NCBI RefSeq assembly: GCF_002443255.2
Contig: NW_019211454.1
Coordinates: 36,429,877 to 36,493,876 of the forward strand
Source: Varroa destructor
Lineage: Eukaryota; Arthropoda; Arachnida; Mesostigmata; Varroidae
DNA: 64,000 nt
Reading direction: 5' to 3'
Positions 22,501 through 33,900 of the stretch are shown here, one piece after another. The translations under genes and the position numbers were made by a program. The notes under the pieces were generated by a model. It was not told where the DNA came from, did not search any database, and saw nothing but the letters and a program-made list of their open reading frames with translations. Numbering within the stretch: position 1 is the first letter of the stretch; each line of letters opens with the position of its first letter.

Positions 22501-22849
22501 CGGCCAACATTACGGAGAACTGGGCTTTGATTAACTTCAAGCCTCGCACGAATGGTGTAGTCAGCGCCCTTTGCTGACGTGACAATATAATCGTACGCGT
22601 ATGTGTGTGCGTTTTAACAAAATCAAGCGGATTGGTTTCAATCACAGACGACACGTTGATATACTTCGTTGCATATTATGTAAATGAAATATAAGTATTG
22701 CTAAATCAAGTGCTTAAAAGGTCAAACTTCAAATGGCTATCTTGTTCAACTATGTGAGTGCGCCTCGTTGTCGTCTTTTTGTCCGTCCATAAAACCGTAC
22801 GCATAACTTCAGTGCTAAGTTCTTTTATCTTACTTACTTCGCTTTTCAG

Positions 22850-22983
22850 TCACGTCCATTCACCATTTCTACCAGCCGTTCAACGCAGAAAATAACACTA
22901 TTTACACTGCTATCATTGCATATTGTCAAACAGATCCAACTACATCTGTTTACTTACAGTTTGTCGAATTATCACCTTTATGA
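22850..22983 (+). CDS. candidate exon after a strong acceptor
   Basis: The acceptor TTCTTTTATCTTACTTACTTCGCTTTTCAG (shown as motif TTCGCTTTTCAG, AG at 22848-22849) has an excellent pyrimidine tract. The phase-1 frame runs 43 codons to TGA at 22981-22983 (for example HHFYQPFNAENNTIYTAIIA). There is no donor inside, no nearby AATAAA that I noticed, and third positions are not GC-rich. It is phase-compatible with exon 643-697 but is probably a chance frame. Confidence 0.12.
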
Positions 22984-23348
22984 GAGTTACTTTTGGCTAT
23001 TTCGGGTGAAGTATATCTGTTAACAGGAATGTAGAGAAGCGGGGGAGTTTTTTAAACTCAGCACATTGAGGCTCACCCGAAACGAAATTCGATTAGGAGA
23101 CCACCGGTTCTGTTGAGTGATGGACACCTTGAGTGAAGTGATATTCACTTTTTATGCGAGTCCATTAAAACCTTAGCGCTCTAGAAGAGAAGCAGTACTA
23201 TTAGCCTAGGTGTCTTCGTTCTTCATGTCCAAGCGAAAGGATTCTCATCACCAAAGGAGTGTGACCTTCAAAGCAAAACATAAGCTTGTTTGCTCTCATA
23301 TTTACATGGGTACATCTACCAGAAATTTGACTATTCCAATACCATTTT

Positions 23349-23362
23349 CTCTCTCTCTCTCT
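23349..23362 (+). repeat. (CT)7 microsatellite
   Basis: Seven perfect CT units lie in a wider pyrimidine-rich stretch (about 23335-23400). Confidence 0.9.
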
Positions 23363-24356
23363 ACATTTGTCCCTCTTTCTCGCCTTCTCCAATCCCGGAT
23401 ATCGTCGTCTGTTTGGGCACTCCTCGATTCTTGTTCAAACTCACTCAAAGCACGGCGCGAACTGTACAGCGATGGTTTTCCGTGGTTGTCCACTGCGTCG
23501 TCATTTCTCAAGGGCTTTATTGCTTTGGCCGTTCGTTTGCCTTTTCTCTAGTTCTGCCCTTCGTTGTGAGGAAGAAGTCGGCTGTGAGGCTCGGTCGCCC
23601 CGCTGGTTGGTAGGCAGAAAAGCACACGAGCCAGGAATAAGTCTAGGGTTTTAGCCGGCGGCTATTGAAAGTACTGGACAGACAGGGGTGAAGCCAGTAG
23701 CTGCTGCACACACATACATGTGTGCCGCCATTGTCTTCCTGTTTCTAGGACACTGAGAGACCACCCAGCACACCCTAATCTGCGTGTTTGTATCAAGTGC
23801 AGTTCGCCTACAGTGGAAACAATTCTCTGGGAACAACTAAATTCAACGAAGCTACTTTAATTTCCATTGTTTTACCTCGAGGATATCTGCAAATTCAGTC
23901 GTCGCTCTCCACTCGCTGTGTAGCTCGCTTTAGGTGTTGGTCCTCATGTGATTACAGAACAGTAAAGGCTGTCGCAATGGCAAAGAAATGAAAACAAATT
24001 CTAATTATTTATATGCAAAGAGTTATCGACAAATCTATCGAGAATAGTACGGAGGGATGAATGATATTGATGCTAGTGGAGCGAAGTTGGGGTCAAGAAA
24101 TCGGGAGGAAAGCAAAAAAAAACGTACGGGCATAAGAACGACAAAAGCTTAAGTTTTCGATGCCCCCTAGGCCTTTATAGAGCACACCTCACGACAGAAT
24201 GCGAACAATATCCGAGAACACCATAACACTACTGCCACCAAACTAGTTGCATCATTACTGGAAATGACATAGATAGCCGCATTTATCTATTTCAAATATA
24301 TGGATAGAGCAATTTTAGTACCTGACTTAATCTGTTTTCCTTCCCGGCCTGGGTAG

Positions 24357-24470
24357 CTCTTGTTACTTGAAAGGCTTCGTAAACGCTGCCAGCTCCAAGC
24401 AGCTGATCATATTGGTGCCTCGTAAGAGAATGCTAATTGCTGGCTTGTACTACCATGTCACGCATCTGAG
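24357..24470 (+). CDS. candidate internal exon a (114 nt)
   Basis: The acceptor has a CTGAC branch motif (24322-24326), a pyrimidine tract (TCTGTTTTCCTTCCC) and TAG at 24354-24356. The donor is GAG|GTAGGT at 24471. The phase-2 frame is open across the exon (37 codons, for example SSKQLIILVPRKRMLIAGLY), about 65% of third positions are G or C, and it hits a stop immediately past the donor. A length of 114 keeps phase. The next acceptor, at 24762, also has an open phase-2 frame, so the two exons would join in frame across a 291-bp intron. The preceding exon must end in phase 2, which exon 643-697 alone does not. The antisense strand carries a kinase-loop-like frame, noted under findings. No family is recognised for the + product. 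Confidence 0.3.
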
Positions 24471-24761
24471 GTAGGTTTGTCACATGTTCTGAAATATAAG
24501 GGTGTCGCCGCGCACGCATGAACGTATGTACGTATGTTAATGTTCTCGATCGGCCTGTCCTCGTCGGTCTGTTGGTTGTTCACCTTCTCGGGCAATAGGG
24601 CCACTAAGTTGGCGATATAACTTTGCGACGATTTGTTTATAGGACGCCGGTAAAGTGACGACTAACGGCAGCACCGTCGCCGCTGTCATGATCGTCAACG
24701 GCGGAGGCGAACAGTCGAATGGGGCGACAAGCTGACGGCTTCCGCATTACTTTTCCGGCAG

Positions 24762-25040
24762 GCATCTTTCGCCGTTGGAGCCACCCCAGTCGGAGCCCTC
24801 ACTGCTGCTTCTGCCGTGGCCGAAGACGCAAATGAGGGCCGAAATACTCTCTTGTGCAATCAAAAGGGACCACGATGGATTTGTGGCACGCGATGCCTAT
24901 ATAAAGCCGACAGCCGCATCAGAAGCTAGTTCGCCCAATAGGCAAACCTCCTATTCGCCCGTCGCCTATGCTTCACAAATTGTTCCTCTTGCACCTAGTG
25001 CGTATCGCCGTGCTGTTGGATTATATATATATATAACCAG
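24762..25040 (+). CDS. candidate internal exon b (279 nt)
   Basis: The acceptor has a CTGAC motif (about 24732-24736), then GGCTTCCGCATTACTTTTCC and CAG at 24759-24761. The phase-2 frame stays open for 104 codons to a stop at 25074. In its first 25 codons about 80% of third positions are G or C. A donor CAG|GTATAC at 25041 would close the exon at 279 nt, keeping phase 2, just after a short TATATA run. The product is proline-, serine- and alanine-rich (EPPQSEPSLLLLPWPKTQM near the start) without a known domain. A GC-flanked TATATAAAG at 24898-24906 lies inside, so a promoter is an alternative reading of part of this block. Confidence 0.3.
25022..25036. repeat. short (TA)7 tract
   Basis: Fifteen bases of TA alternation lie at the 3' edge of candidate exon b. 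Confidence 0.85.
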
Positions 25041-25079
25041 GTATACAGAAAAACTGACCGACATGCTGTCCTAGAGAAC

Positions 25080-27390
25080 GAATTTGCCATTTTGAGATGG
25101 GTATATGAATATTATAAAGGAGAACACAAAGCATGTGTCGTTTACATCACAACTTACTCGACAATGAAAAACAACATCTTTACGAAAGTCTACATATAGC
25201 ACACATCTATGCAGACATTTTTCTACTAATTGCGTATTACTTCTCACGATATGGAGCCATAGGCGAATTTTTATTAGTATCGATGTATCATATAGGGTGG
25301 GTTTTGAGATGACGGAAATCTTCCCACAAGGAAGACCGCGAAAATGAGTGATCTGATACTTTCTTGATTTCTATTCAATATGTAGGAAGAGTTACTCGTA
25401 ATAACTAGTACAAGCATATTCATTTCCGTAATTTGTGTCGGAAGCCATTATCAGATAGCCATTCAGCCGTGTCGAACAAACTATAATAAGTATAAATAAA
25501 TAAATAAAAGATAAGCTCAAAAAAGGTATGATTCGACTGTTGATCTTGGACTAAAGAATGTTATTGACATTTCAGATAATTTCGTTGTGTCGTAAATGTC
25601 CTCTAATCAGGAAAATAATTTGCTATAGGTTCATAAACTCGCGTCAAGATTTCGGAGCAGAAATATCTCTTACAGTTTTTTCTTTTTCATATCGCTGTAA
25701 AAAGTCTCTGCATCCTGGAAGAACACCCAGCCATCATTGATATCTATCACCAAAAGGGTAAGGCAGAATGTTGCGCATAAACAGGCAGGTTGTATAGGCA
25801 CAGGTAGGGAAACATGCGTAGTTGGTGGGTGAAACCACAGTAAGACTATAGCTTGTTCGAAAGGTTGCAATGAGCAAAGGATTTCAATGGCTGCAAGAGC
25901 ATTCAGAAAGGCGATCGTGCCAAAGACATCAAGTCACCGGGTAGAACTGTATTTGCTTGGGAAGTATAGCAAATGCCCGCACGTGAGATTTGAAGCTATT
26001 TACAGAAGCAGCCTCAATGCAAGTACCATATATTATGTCAGTACCTACACCGAATTCCGATCCACCAGCTAGCAATTGCACATCCTCAACTGTGATTGAT
26101 TGTCCCTATGAAAAGAAAAGTTTACGTATATATGAAACAGTTCTTTCTAGGGAAAAGGAAGGTAAAGGAAAATTGATTGTTTACAACACCATGGTGCAAT
26201 AACAGGTTGTCCTCGGGCTCGTTGTCGAGATGCGTAGCGCGTCCCAGATGGCCTTAAAGACAAGTTTGTTTTCTAAAGTCGTGATGTTCTATATATATAT
26301 ATATATATTAGATGGTTTTCTAAAGTAAGGGCTCTTAGGCAAGCTCTGGTAAAAGAGTTCCTAAGGAGTAAGTTGTTCGCCTTTTTTCTTTTTTGTAAAG
26401 AATCATATGTTGTTTGCAGTGCCTAAGTGCGTAACTGATTTTATAAATGAATAAACGTCTCAGCATTTGTTGACGGACGTAAGCAAAGTTTTTTTTCTTG
26501 TCTTGATTTTATACAAAAGTGTAATTTTAATGAACTTTATTCATTTGCTTAATTCACCTCTCTAATATTATTTAACTGAGACTATGCTACAAGTCTGCGT
26601 AGTCAAGTAAAAGTGTTGAACTGCTAGCGGCGTTATATCATACACCTCGAGAACAGGAAAAACCTTTCGCCGTCGAATGGCGTTCAGTTGATTAATATGT
26701 TGAAAGTGTCTCGTATCCGTGGGATTACCTCTGCGAACGGTGTAGTAAGGCTTCTTAAGGTGTAGGCATGTTCAGAAGTTTATAATAAAATTCTAAGATA
26801 TTGATATACTTAAGATTTAAAAAACGGTTGATTGTGTAATGACAGTTTTACGGATAAAGCCTCCGTATTGGTTTGTGGTCCTTTTCCTACATATCTAATC
26901 TGCAACCACTTCATGGATACGTCCGTATGTCCCCCCCCGTTTGATACAGTCCTATTTTTCTTTATATCCAGTCATTATTTCTGCAACAAAACGTTGATCC
27001 TGCAGTAGTAGTACGCTCCAAATGGAATAGTCAACTACTTCAACGGCAAACGATTCGCTTGGCCTGCCTAAAATAGCAAAATAACGAGAGACCAGCACTT
27101 TGTCAAGGTCTTTCCTGAACCTTTCATTTAGGTTAGCTTCCTTGCTTGTTTGAACGAAGCAGTGAAATTACCTCAAACGCATAGGGAATAGAGTGCGGCG
27201 AAACAACGACGGTCGATAATCAAAATCTGGTTCTCTTTTGCTTTCGCCACCGTGTCGATTGTTCGTCTTTGATAGCCGCGTACATTTGTGATAGATGCTG
27301 CAGATAATAAAGATTGGAATTTTCCGGCATCAGCTGTTTTTAGCTATGTTTTTCATAGTATCCTCTTTCCTTTCTGCCGGCTATGCTCTG
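25080..27390. other. non-coding, AT-rich
   Basis: Contains a (TAAA) tract (25493-25508) and a TA microsatellite (26290-26309). Frames do not exceed 70 codons. A run of eight C residues lies near 26930. Nothing else is supportable. Confidence 0.45.
26290..26309. repeat. (TA)10 microsatellite
   Basis: Twenty bases of TA alternation. Confidence 0.95.
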
Positions 27391-27396
27391 ATTTAG

Positions 27397-27551
27397 GTAG
27401 GACACGGTACAGCGTGTCGCCCTTAGCTTTAGTTCTAAGGGCTAAGGCAGCAACGAATAATAAGATGAACTCCTTCTATTATAATCGTGCACAAAGACGA
27501 TGCAAAAAGGTCGTCACAAATGGGGTACGGACACTACAGCGGGTGAAATAA
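27397..27551 (+). CDS. candidate exon, phase-compatible with exon 1
   Basis: A pyrimidine-rich region (TATCCTCTTTCCTTTCTGCC) precedes TTTAG at 27396, directly followed by GTAGGA. The phase-1 frame runs 50 codons to TAA at 27549-27551. It is basic, with residues such as RAQRRCKKVVTNGVRTLQRV near the end. The AG|GTAGGA junction could also be read as a weak recursive site. GC3 is not raised, and no domain is recognised. Confidence 0.13.
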
Positions 27552-27559
27552 GCTGCCTT

Positions 27560-30460
27560 GCTTCTCCTACTTCTATGACTGTGTCTATGCTATGAAGCGA
27601 CTCACGATTCCTGTCACGTGCCCCCACCATGCGCGAAGTGCCCCCACCAGCTAGCGGGCGACTAGATATTACCCGTTCATTCGTCCTATCCCGACCATTC
27701 GGGCGGTTTCGACCGTCTACCCTTGACTCTCCCCATTCTCCACCCTTAGGTGTACTCCACTAGTCAGCGGCCCGGCCGTTTTTGTGTCGAATGTCAAATG
27801 TTGAATTCGTTTACTGTGGTTCCAGTCGACAGCAGGAAGCCAGTTTGGCCAAGTTAGCCAGACTTTTGCCAGCAATCCCATACCTAAACTATTGAAGCCT
27901 TTGCCGCTGCTGTCATTCGGCTTTAGTATAATCGTCGCGCAGGTCAAGGACGTCGATGAGGCGTCCCAGGAGAGTTCCAATGATCATCACGCTTTGGGCT
28001 GCATGAGCTCTACGTTCAACTACCCAAATGCCTTCAAAGGACTTCACCTTCGCTGAATGGCTCCGCGTTGTCGACATAGTGGCGAAATACAGAACTATCG
28101 TTTACAATATCACCCCAGCCTCCATACCCATGCTTCTCTGGTAAATAACCCTCTTTTTTGATGTACTGCGTCAAGGAAGCCCTGAAAGAAGGTTAGAAGA
28201 CAACGCCAGTATAAGTTGTACTAGACCTGCTAGGGTCCTTAATAGTCGTAGTCAATGCTTAATAATGATAATGACAAGAACGCAGTTTACATTTTGTCAA
28301 ACTCAAGCAGAGGTTCCATACTTTAGGATGTTAACAAATTTTCTCAGAATCATTTGGACCTTTACCGTTTATTAGCTATGGCTAGGCAAGGTTGTTTAAA
28401 CTACGGGATAGTTTTAACGCCTGAGAAAACGTTAGGTGTTTTATTCGATACAGCTTGGCTTAGGCAGTTAATGTGTGGACAATCAACAAATAACAGCGTG
28501 AGTATGAAAAACGGGGCTCAATAAATGTTTCGGATTCTAAGTCGGGTACTGGCGCTGGACGTTGCTTCAGACCAAAAATGAGGTTTAAGCGAATTTTTTC
28601 TGCAGAAGTGCCAATACTGTCATTTCCAATAACCGACATATTATACATCTTTTACGTAGTACGTCAGTCTGGATGGATTTCGTTCCAAAGACTAAGATAC
28701 GTAAAAAAATAGTAGATCGATTTTGGTTTGCGTTGTAATTCTACATAAATCAGTAAAGAATTATGTAAAAACTCTAGATTCATAAAAAGATTTATTAGAA
28801 GAAAGGCAACATAACGACACAGAATAGGCGGACGCACACTAAAAAAATAGAGCTTTTAAAAATCGGCTTCTTATCTGAACAAAGTTGCATAACATACGAA
28901 TTAAGCGTTCCTTACCCCCTTCTACCGTAAATCGGGATAAATAGCGACTCATACAAGTAAATAGAGCAACAGCTATTCTGAAAAAGAAAATAGGAAAGAC
29001 ACTTACTACGAAAGCACGGATTATGGGTGGCACCCATGTACACAGAGGCCTAATGGTCAACTGTATCTAGCTGACCATCATTCCATGCTAATGAAAAGTA
29101 CATTTGCTATTTAGCAAAGACCGGCAAGCTCACATTTCAAAGTTGGAATAACTAAATAGGTTAAGCCGAGTTTATTGGCGCCTTCCACTCGAGTCTTGAT
29201 TATCTTTACACGGCCACTTTGACGTCAAAGCAACCTAGGACCTATCCGGCTTGACCTTTGACGATCTCTTTTATGGACGGAGCCTGATTATTCCATACTT
29301 AGTTCATACCTGTATCATATCTGCATCTGTTGCTCGCAATCCCAAAAGTAGTAGTAATTTAATAGATTTACGATGCGGCATTATATCATCAGTCAATATT
29401 TAATTCTTCCTTTATAGGCTATAGACGCGAGGCAGCATTCACGATCAAAGGCCAACTGTTGCTAATGGAGCTCCCTTAAAGTGAATGAAATACAAAATAT
29501 TACCAAATACATAAATTATTCTGCCTCTCTCTAATGGCAGGCCACAAGTCGGTTGACAAATGGACAGACTGACTTAATATGTGCCCGAAGGAAAGTGTGG
29601 AAATCCTAGCAACGTTGTGATAACGTTTGATCTGGAACGCCTTACTGTACTTCACCTAAGGCATACCTTTATAATATGACCAGGTCTGGTAATTAGCAAT
29701 AATTTGATTTGCAGATTCCGCGACAAATCTATTCCCGGTAGATAATAATCAATGCGTAGAACATTATGGCAAAACGCGTTTTACTTATGCTGTGTGTCAC
29801 CACTCCTGACGGAAGTCTACACCATGCGATTTACAAGGAATTTTTCCAGCAATAAATCCATTAAAGGAGTATTCTAGTTACGATCAGGATGTAATAAAGG
29901 ATACACTACAAAAGTTCCAGAAGAGTGCGATCAACCTACCAACAAAGCACGTCTTTTGAACGCTTCCCCTCAGGGGTGTTTTTACGAAACAAATTTCGCG
30001 AATTGATAAATACGAGCATCTTTTCGTGCCATGTACGGATCGCAGCCGGTTAGATCTAGTAAAAAGCAGGCTAATTTTTTGTCCTCTCATTGAGTTTGTT
30101 TTTCTTTTGTGCTGTTGGATGTATATATTTGTTGATTAATGTATTTCGAAAGTTACTTGTTAATTAACGTTAAGGGCCATTTAGTGCTTCGTGTCCTGTT
30201 ATTGCCGTTTTTATTATCATCAACTATTAGGCAAACTGACCAAATGGGTAGTTATTGTTATTGTCCAATAACTTTATCTAGCTGATATAGGGGTCAATCG
30301 TATCTACTGGAATTCTGTTTTCTTTGCGCTTCCTGGGTTGTGCTGTTCTGAGCAGCAACAGTAGCTGCAGCATCAGACACTGTATAATCATTCGCCAACG
30401 CGGCCTCGTTAGAGGACTCCATTATTTTTATGAGTGGATCTCTGCATGAAGGTGGTAAAA
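27560..30460. other. non-coding, one GC-rich island
   Basis: The block 27600-28120 is GC-rich, with the motif GTGCCCCCACCA occurring twice 20 bases apart (27619-27654). Minus-strand frames there are about 90 codons long but show no domain. The remainder is AT-rich and featureless. Confidence 0.4.
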
Positions 30461-30469
30461 ATTTTTGTG

Positions 30470-30650
30470 GAAGCCTCAGCCAGTACTCTCCTCTCTGTTC
30501 TTCTTGAGGCTCCTTGCGAGCTTCCCAATCCCTAGTAGCTCGCCCTTTGCCCCAGATCCTCTCTGCTTCAGCCTACTTCCTGGCACCCACCACCTCGACC
30601 CTACCCGCCGCTTCCTACCCTCGTCTCCCGAAATAAGTATTCTCATCTAA
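30470..30650 (+). other. strongly pyrimidine-rich block
   Basis: About 170 bases dominated by C and T on the + strand lie immediately upstream of the 99-codon frame at 30664. It could be an extended 3' intron end or a pyrimidine-rich leader. The nearest AGs (CCGAAATAAG and ATGGTCAG) are not ideal acceptors. Confidence 0.4.
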
Positions 30651-30663
30651 CTGATGAACATTA

Positions 30664-30963
30664 ATGGTCAGCCGGTCACGATCTGCAACAACTGAGTCCG
30701 ACATATCGAAGACAACGCTCGCCACAACGTTGTGGCGAGCGTTGTCTTTCCGAAATGGAGTCCACAACGTGTCGAAGGCCAGGACCATGAATCTGCCTAC
30801 ATCGGGCAAAGGGGTCCCCAATAGGCTAAGATTGGACGCAGATGTCGACGCTCAAACATCGAAATATATGGACATATGGTTACAGGAGTCGCAAGCCGGC
30901 AGCCAGTTGACAATAAGAGAAGTCGGCGATAAGACAAACATCAAGAATAGGACCCACATTTAA
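30664..30963 (+). CDS. 99-residue open frame containing a perfect palindrome
   Basis: A true ATG at 30664 (T at -3, G at +4) opens 99 codons to TAA at 30961-30963. About 60% of third positions are G or C in DNA of roughly 50% GC. The N terminus is Ser/Arg-rich (MVSRSRSATTESDISKTTL). The rest is polar and soluble-looking, with no membrane segment, cysteine or motif that I know. A 40-bp perfect palindrome covers codons 16-29. It follows a pyrimidine-rich block, so it could be the start of an exon or an intronless small gene. A shorter minus-strand frame (30615-30821) overlaps it. No family is recognised. Confidence 0.25.
   Translation: MVSRSRSATTESDISKTTLATTLWRALSFRNGVHNVSKARTMNLPTSGKGVPNRLRLDADVDAQTSKYMDIWLQESQAGSQLTIREVGDKTNIKNRTHI
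30709..30748. repeat. perfect 40-bp palindrome, no spacer
   Basis: The first 20 bases, AAGACAACGCTCGCCACAAC, are followed directly by their exact reverse complement. The symmetry stops sharply at both ends. Confidence 0.95.
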
Positions 30964-30969
30964 TTTTTC

Positions 30970-33900
30970 TACGTGGCTTCGTTGATTATTGCAATTTATA
31001 GTCGCACAGTTAGCTAGGGAGATACACTTTATCACCAGACTTGTTGTTTTCTACTCATTAGAACTCATTTTTTGCTCCTATTTGTTGTTTTTAAGGATGC
31101 CAATGTCCTGGAACACTGATCGGTGATAAGCCGGGTGATTTCTGAATACAGAGCCCTATACCGGTGCCCTGCTCCACTAATCATATATCAAGAGGTATAA
31201 TTATAGCACCGCTAAACAGCCGTACACCATAAGATAGCTTTGTTTCTTAGTTGTGTTTATCGTTAGCGAGAGGTTAGAGTCTTGCCTTCATGTGGGTAGA
31301 CAGAGGGGCTGCTGCGTCATCGTTTCAGTATGCAGTATACAGTAATGTCAACCCCGGTCGGCAAAATGCCATCGGCGAAAACCTCCATTTCCATTTCGGT
31401 ACAGCGCAGTAATACAGCACACATGTTCTCGGACCCGCCGGAATTGTTTCTCGGCCGGTATTTGTCGTGTGTTTCCCCTCCGCTGTCTATGCATTCGTGT
31501 CCGAAACTTGTTGCAACCTCACTCTTCTTCAAGATTCCAAAAACTTAGCTTCAACCCTTGTTTCGCTTGATTTCCTTTTCTCCTGTTGCAATTTGTAAGG
31601 ATCGGTTCGCCATTCTCGTTAACTCACTTCACTATTACGAGCTATTCTATGGCCGAGCTACATTTTAGTTCTACTTACTTTATCTCTTTTTGCTGTGTCC
31701 ATTGTCCGTCTGGCAACGGTGCGTCTTTGTAATTTTGCTCTACGTCTTTGGCCTTCATCTCCCCTGACTAGAAACTAACGGGAACCGAATCGTTCGGTCT
31801 ACTATCTGCCCATTTTCGAAATCCAGTTCAGCTTACTACTTTCGCCATCACCTATGTTCCAACACCGTTCGTTTAAGATTCGCCGGTGTCACTTATTTAC
31901 TATTGTATATTTGAGCTAGCTACGCCCGCTTCGTTTTGGTCTAACGGAAGACCAAGTTTTCTGTTCCTTTTCCCTCTTTCGATATGTGTATATCTACTTC
32001 TTACTCACTGTTTCTCACACATACATGTTCACATCGAATAACTGGAATGAAGCCAGTTGATTACTCCTATTGCCACGTCCCCAGATGCCGAGTAAACCTT
32101 TGAAAGTTTACTGCTCAGGGACGAGCGCTTATCTTATCAATTAACCACTTTAAATCAACTGGGCTCATCGATTTCCAACTCGCTCAAGGAAAGGGCACAA
32201 AAGTAAGAGACTTACCAATGTTAGTCACTGTTCTGCGTGCTGTTAAGCAACTCCATTCAGTATAAAACAACGTGCTCACCACCGGACCGTTTTTACCAAA
32301 CAATCTGCCGAGAGCCAGTTATGTATCGATCCAATGAGCCGACTGCTCCGTTGATTCATATGGCACACGATATGACTGTTCAGTCAAACTAAAGAAAACA
32401 TCAGGACTCTAATACCATATCCACCCCACCCAATGGTTCTACGATGTTGTAACGACGCCTGATACATGCAGGCTATCCAGCATCTCAAGAAACAGCCTAA
32501 AATGTCAGTACCGTATGAGAAAAGCTGGCTGTTCGATGCGTGGATGTAGTCGATTGGATTGGGTCATCATAGTCGTGCACACGAATACCGACCCGTCTCC
32601 CACCCGACGAAGATGGCGTTTCCCGTCGACGTGCAGAGGGGACGGAACACTTGAGACGACCCATGGAAAAACGGGCGAGAGCCTTCAACCCTGTCAATTG
32701 TAGACGGATATTCCAGCATTCCTGTGATTCAATAGACATATATAATAAGTCGGTCGCTTAAGACTGTATTTAATTCGTAAAATATCTGTTATTGCAATAT
32801 TTTTTCTGCTCTTTTTTTTTCTGTTACAGTGGTTCTAATGTGGAACATCAGTTGGCAATCCGTAAACTAAAACAATACAATTGAGACTCATTGGAAATTT
32901 CTGCTGATTGTATAACGCACCAAGCGAATCAACCAAACATGACAAACTATCATGCGGTAATTCCGTTGTCACTGTGCTTGCTTATAGTTTAACTCTGGTT
33001 ATCCACGTTTTCCAGTAAATGGTGACCACATTGTAGGATCTTTTATAATAGGAAATATATTGAATATAGGAAATGGGATCTTTTAAGGGTTTTGCTATAA
33101 GGCTCGCTCGCTTTGCGCACACAGTTAATGTCAGCCTCTAAAAGAGGGCTGTGCTAAAACAAATACCATTTCAGTGGCTATTCCAGATTTTGTACAGTCT
33201 AGAATGTGTCGTATCCTGAGGTTCGATCTAGCGACCGTCAGCTTTTAGGATTATTTTTTTTTAAACGTTTAGTTAAATTGTTAATTTTTCCATCTCCTCA
33301 GTGTCCCCGTGTCTTATACGTATAACCCGGCTAAGGCCTAGTAGCTCCACGTCGCAGGTGTTCTCTTTTTATTTTTTTTTATATTTATTTCTTACAATTT
33401 TAATTACCCTCCTCTATATTATCTTGATCAACACTGTCTCTTGGATTTCTAATATTTTTATGTATGTTAAAAGCCCTAAAAAAGGGCGATGCTGTTTCGA
33501 GCTTCTTGTCAAGAAATCTTTCCAGACAGTTTATTGTCTTCCGGTTATGAAAATAATGTGGAAGGACAATACTGCGAAGAAATTGACAAATCCATGGGTG
33601 TTTCACGCCAACGCTGTATAAGCTTAACGAATTGTTCACAATCTAGTATCGACTTAATCAGAGGAAAAGTATATCTTCCCTGTGGTCTACAATATTTAGG
33701 GCATTACCCATAACAACAAGGAACTTTTTCCAGTTAGCTACAAAAATTGATCTGGGTTTGAATACCGTCCTCTTTAATGTCAAAACAACACATCTGTTGT
33801 TTGCGTTCGGCGATTGGTGTCAGACAGAGTGCTTGCTTCCGCCAGCTTATATTGCAATAACAGCCTTAGCTCGTGAAGCATGTGAATGTATTGGCGAAAC

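Noticed and set aside
23210..23654. Several overlapping + frames of 95-113 codons
   Set aside because: They arise from a C/T-rich, stop-poor stretch with a CT microsatellite. Three frames are open at once and none has domain or splice support.
27619..27654. Twofold GTGCCCCCACCA as a binding-site array or tandem repeat
   Set aside because: Only two copies with unequal flanks, which is insufficient for a repeat or regulatory claim.
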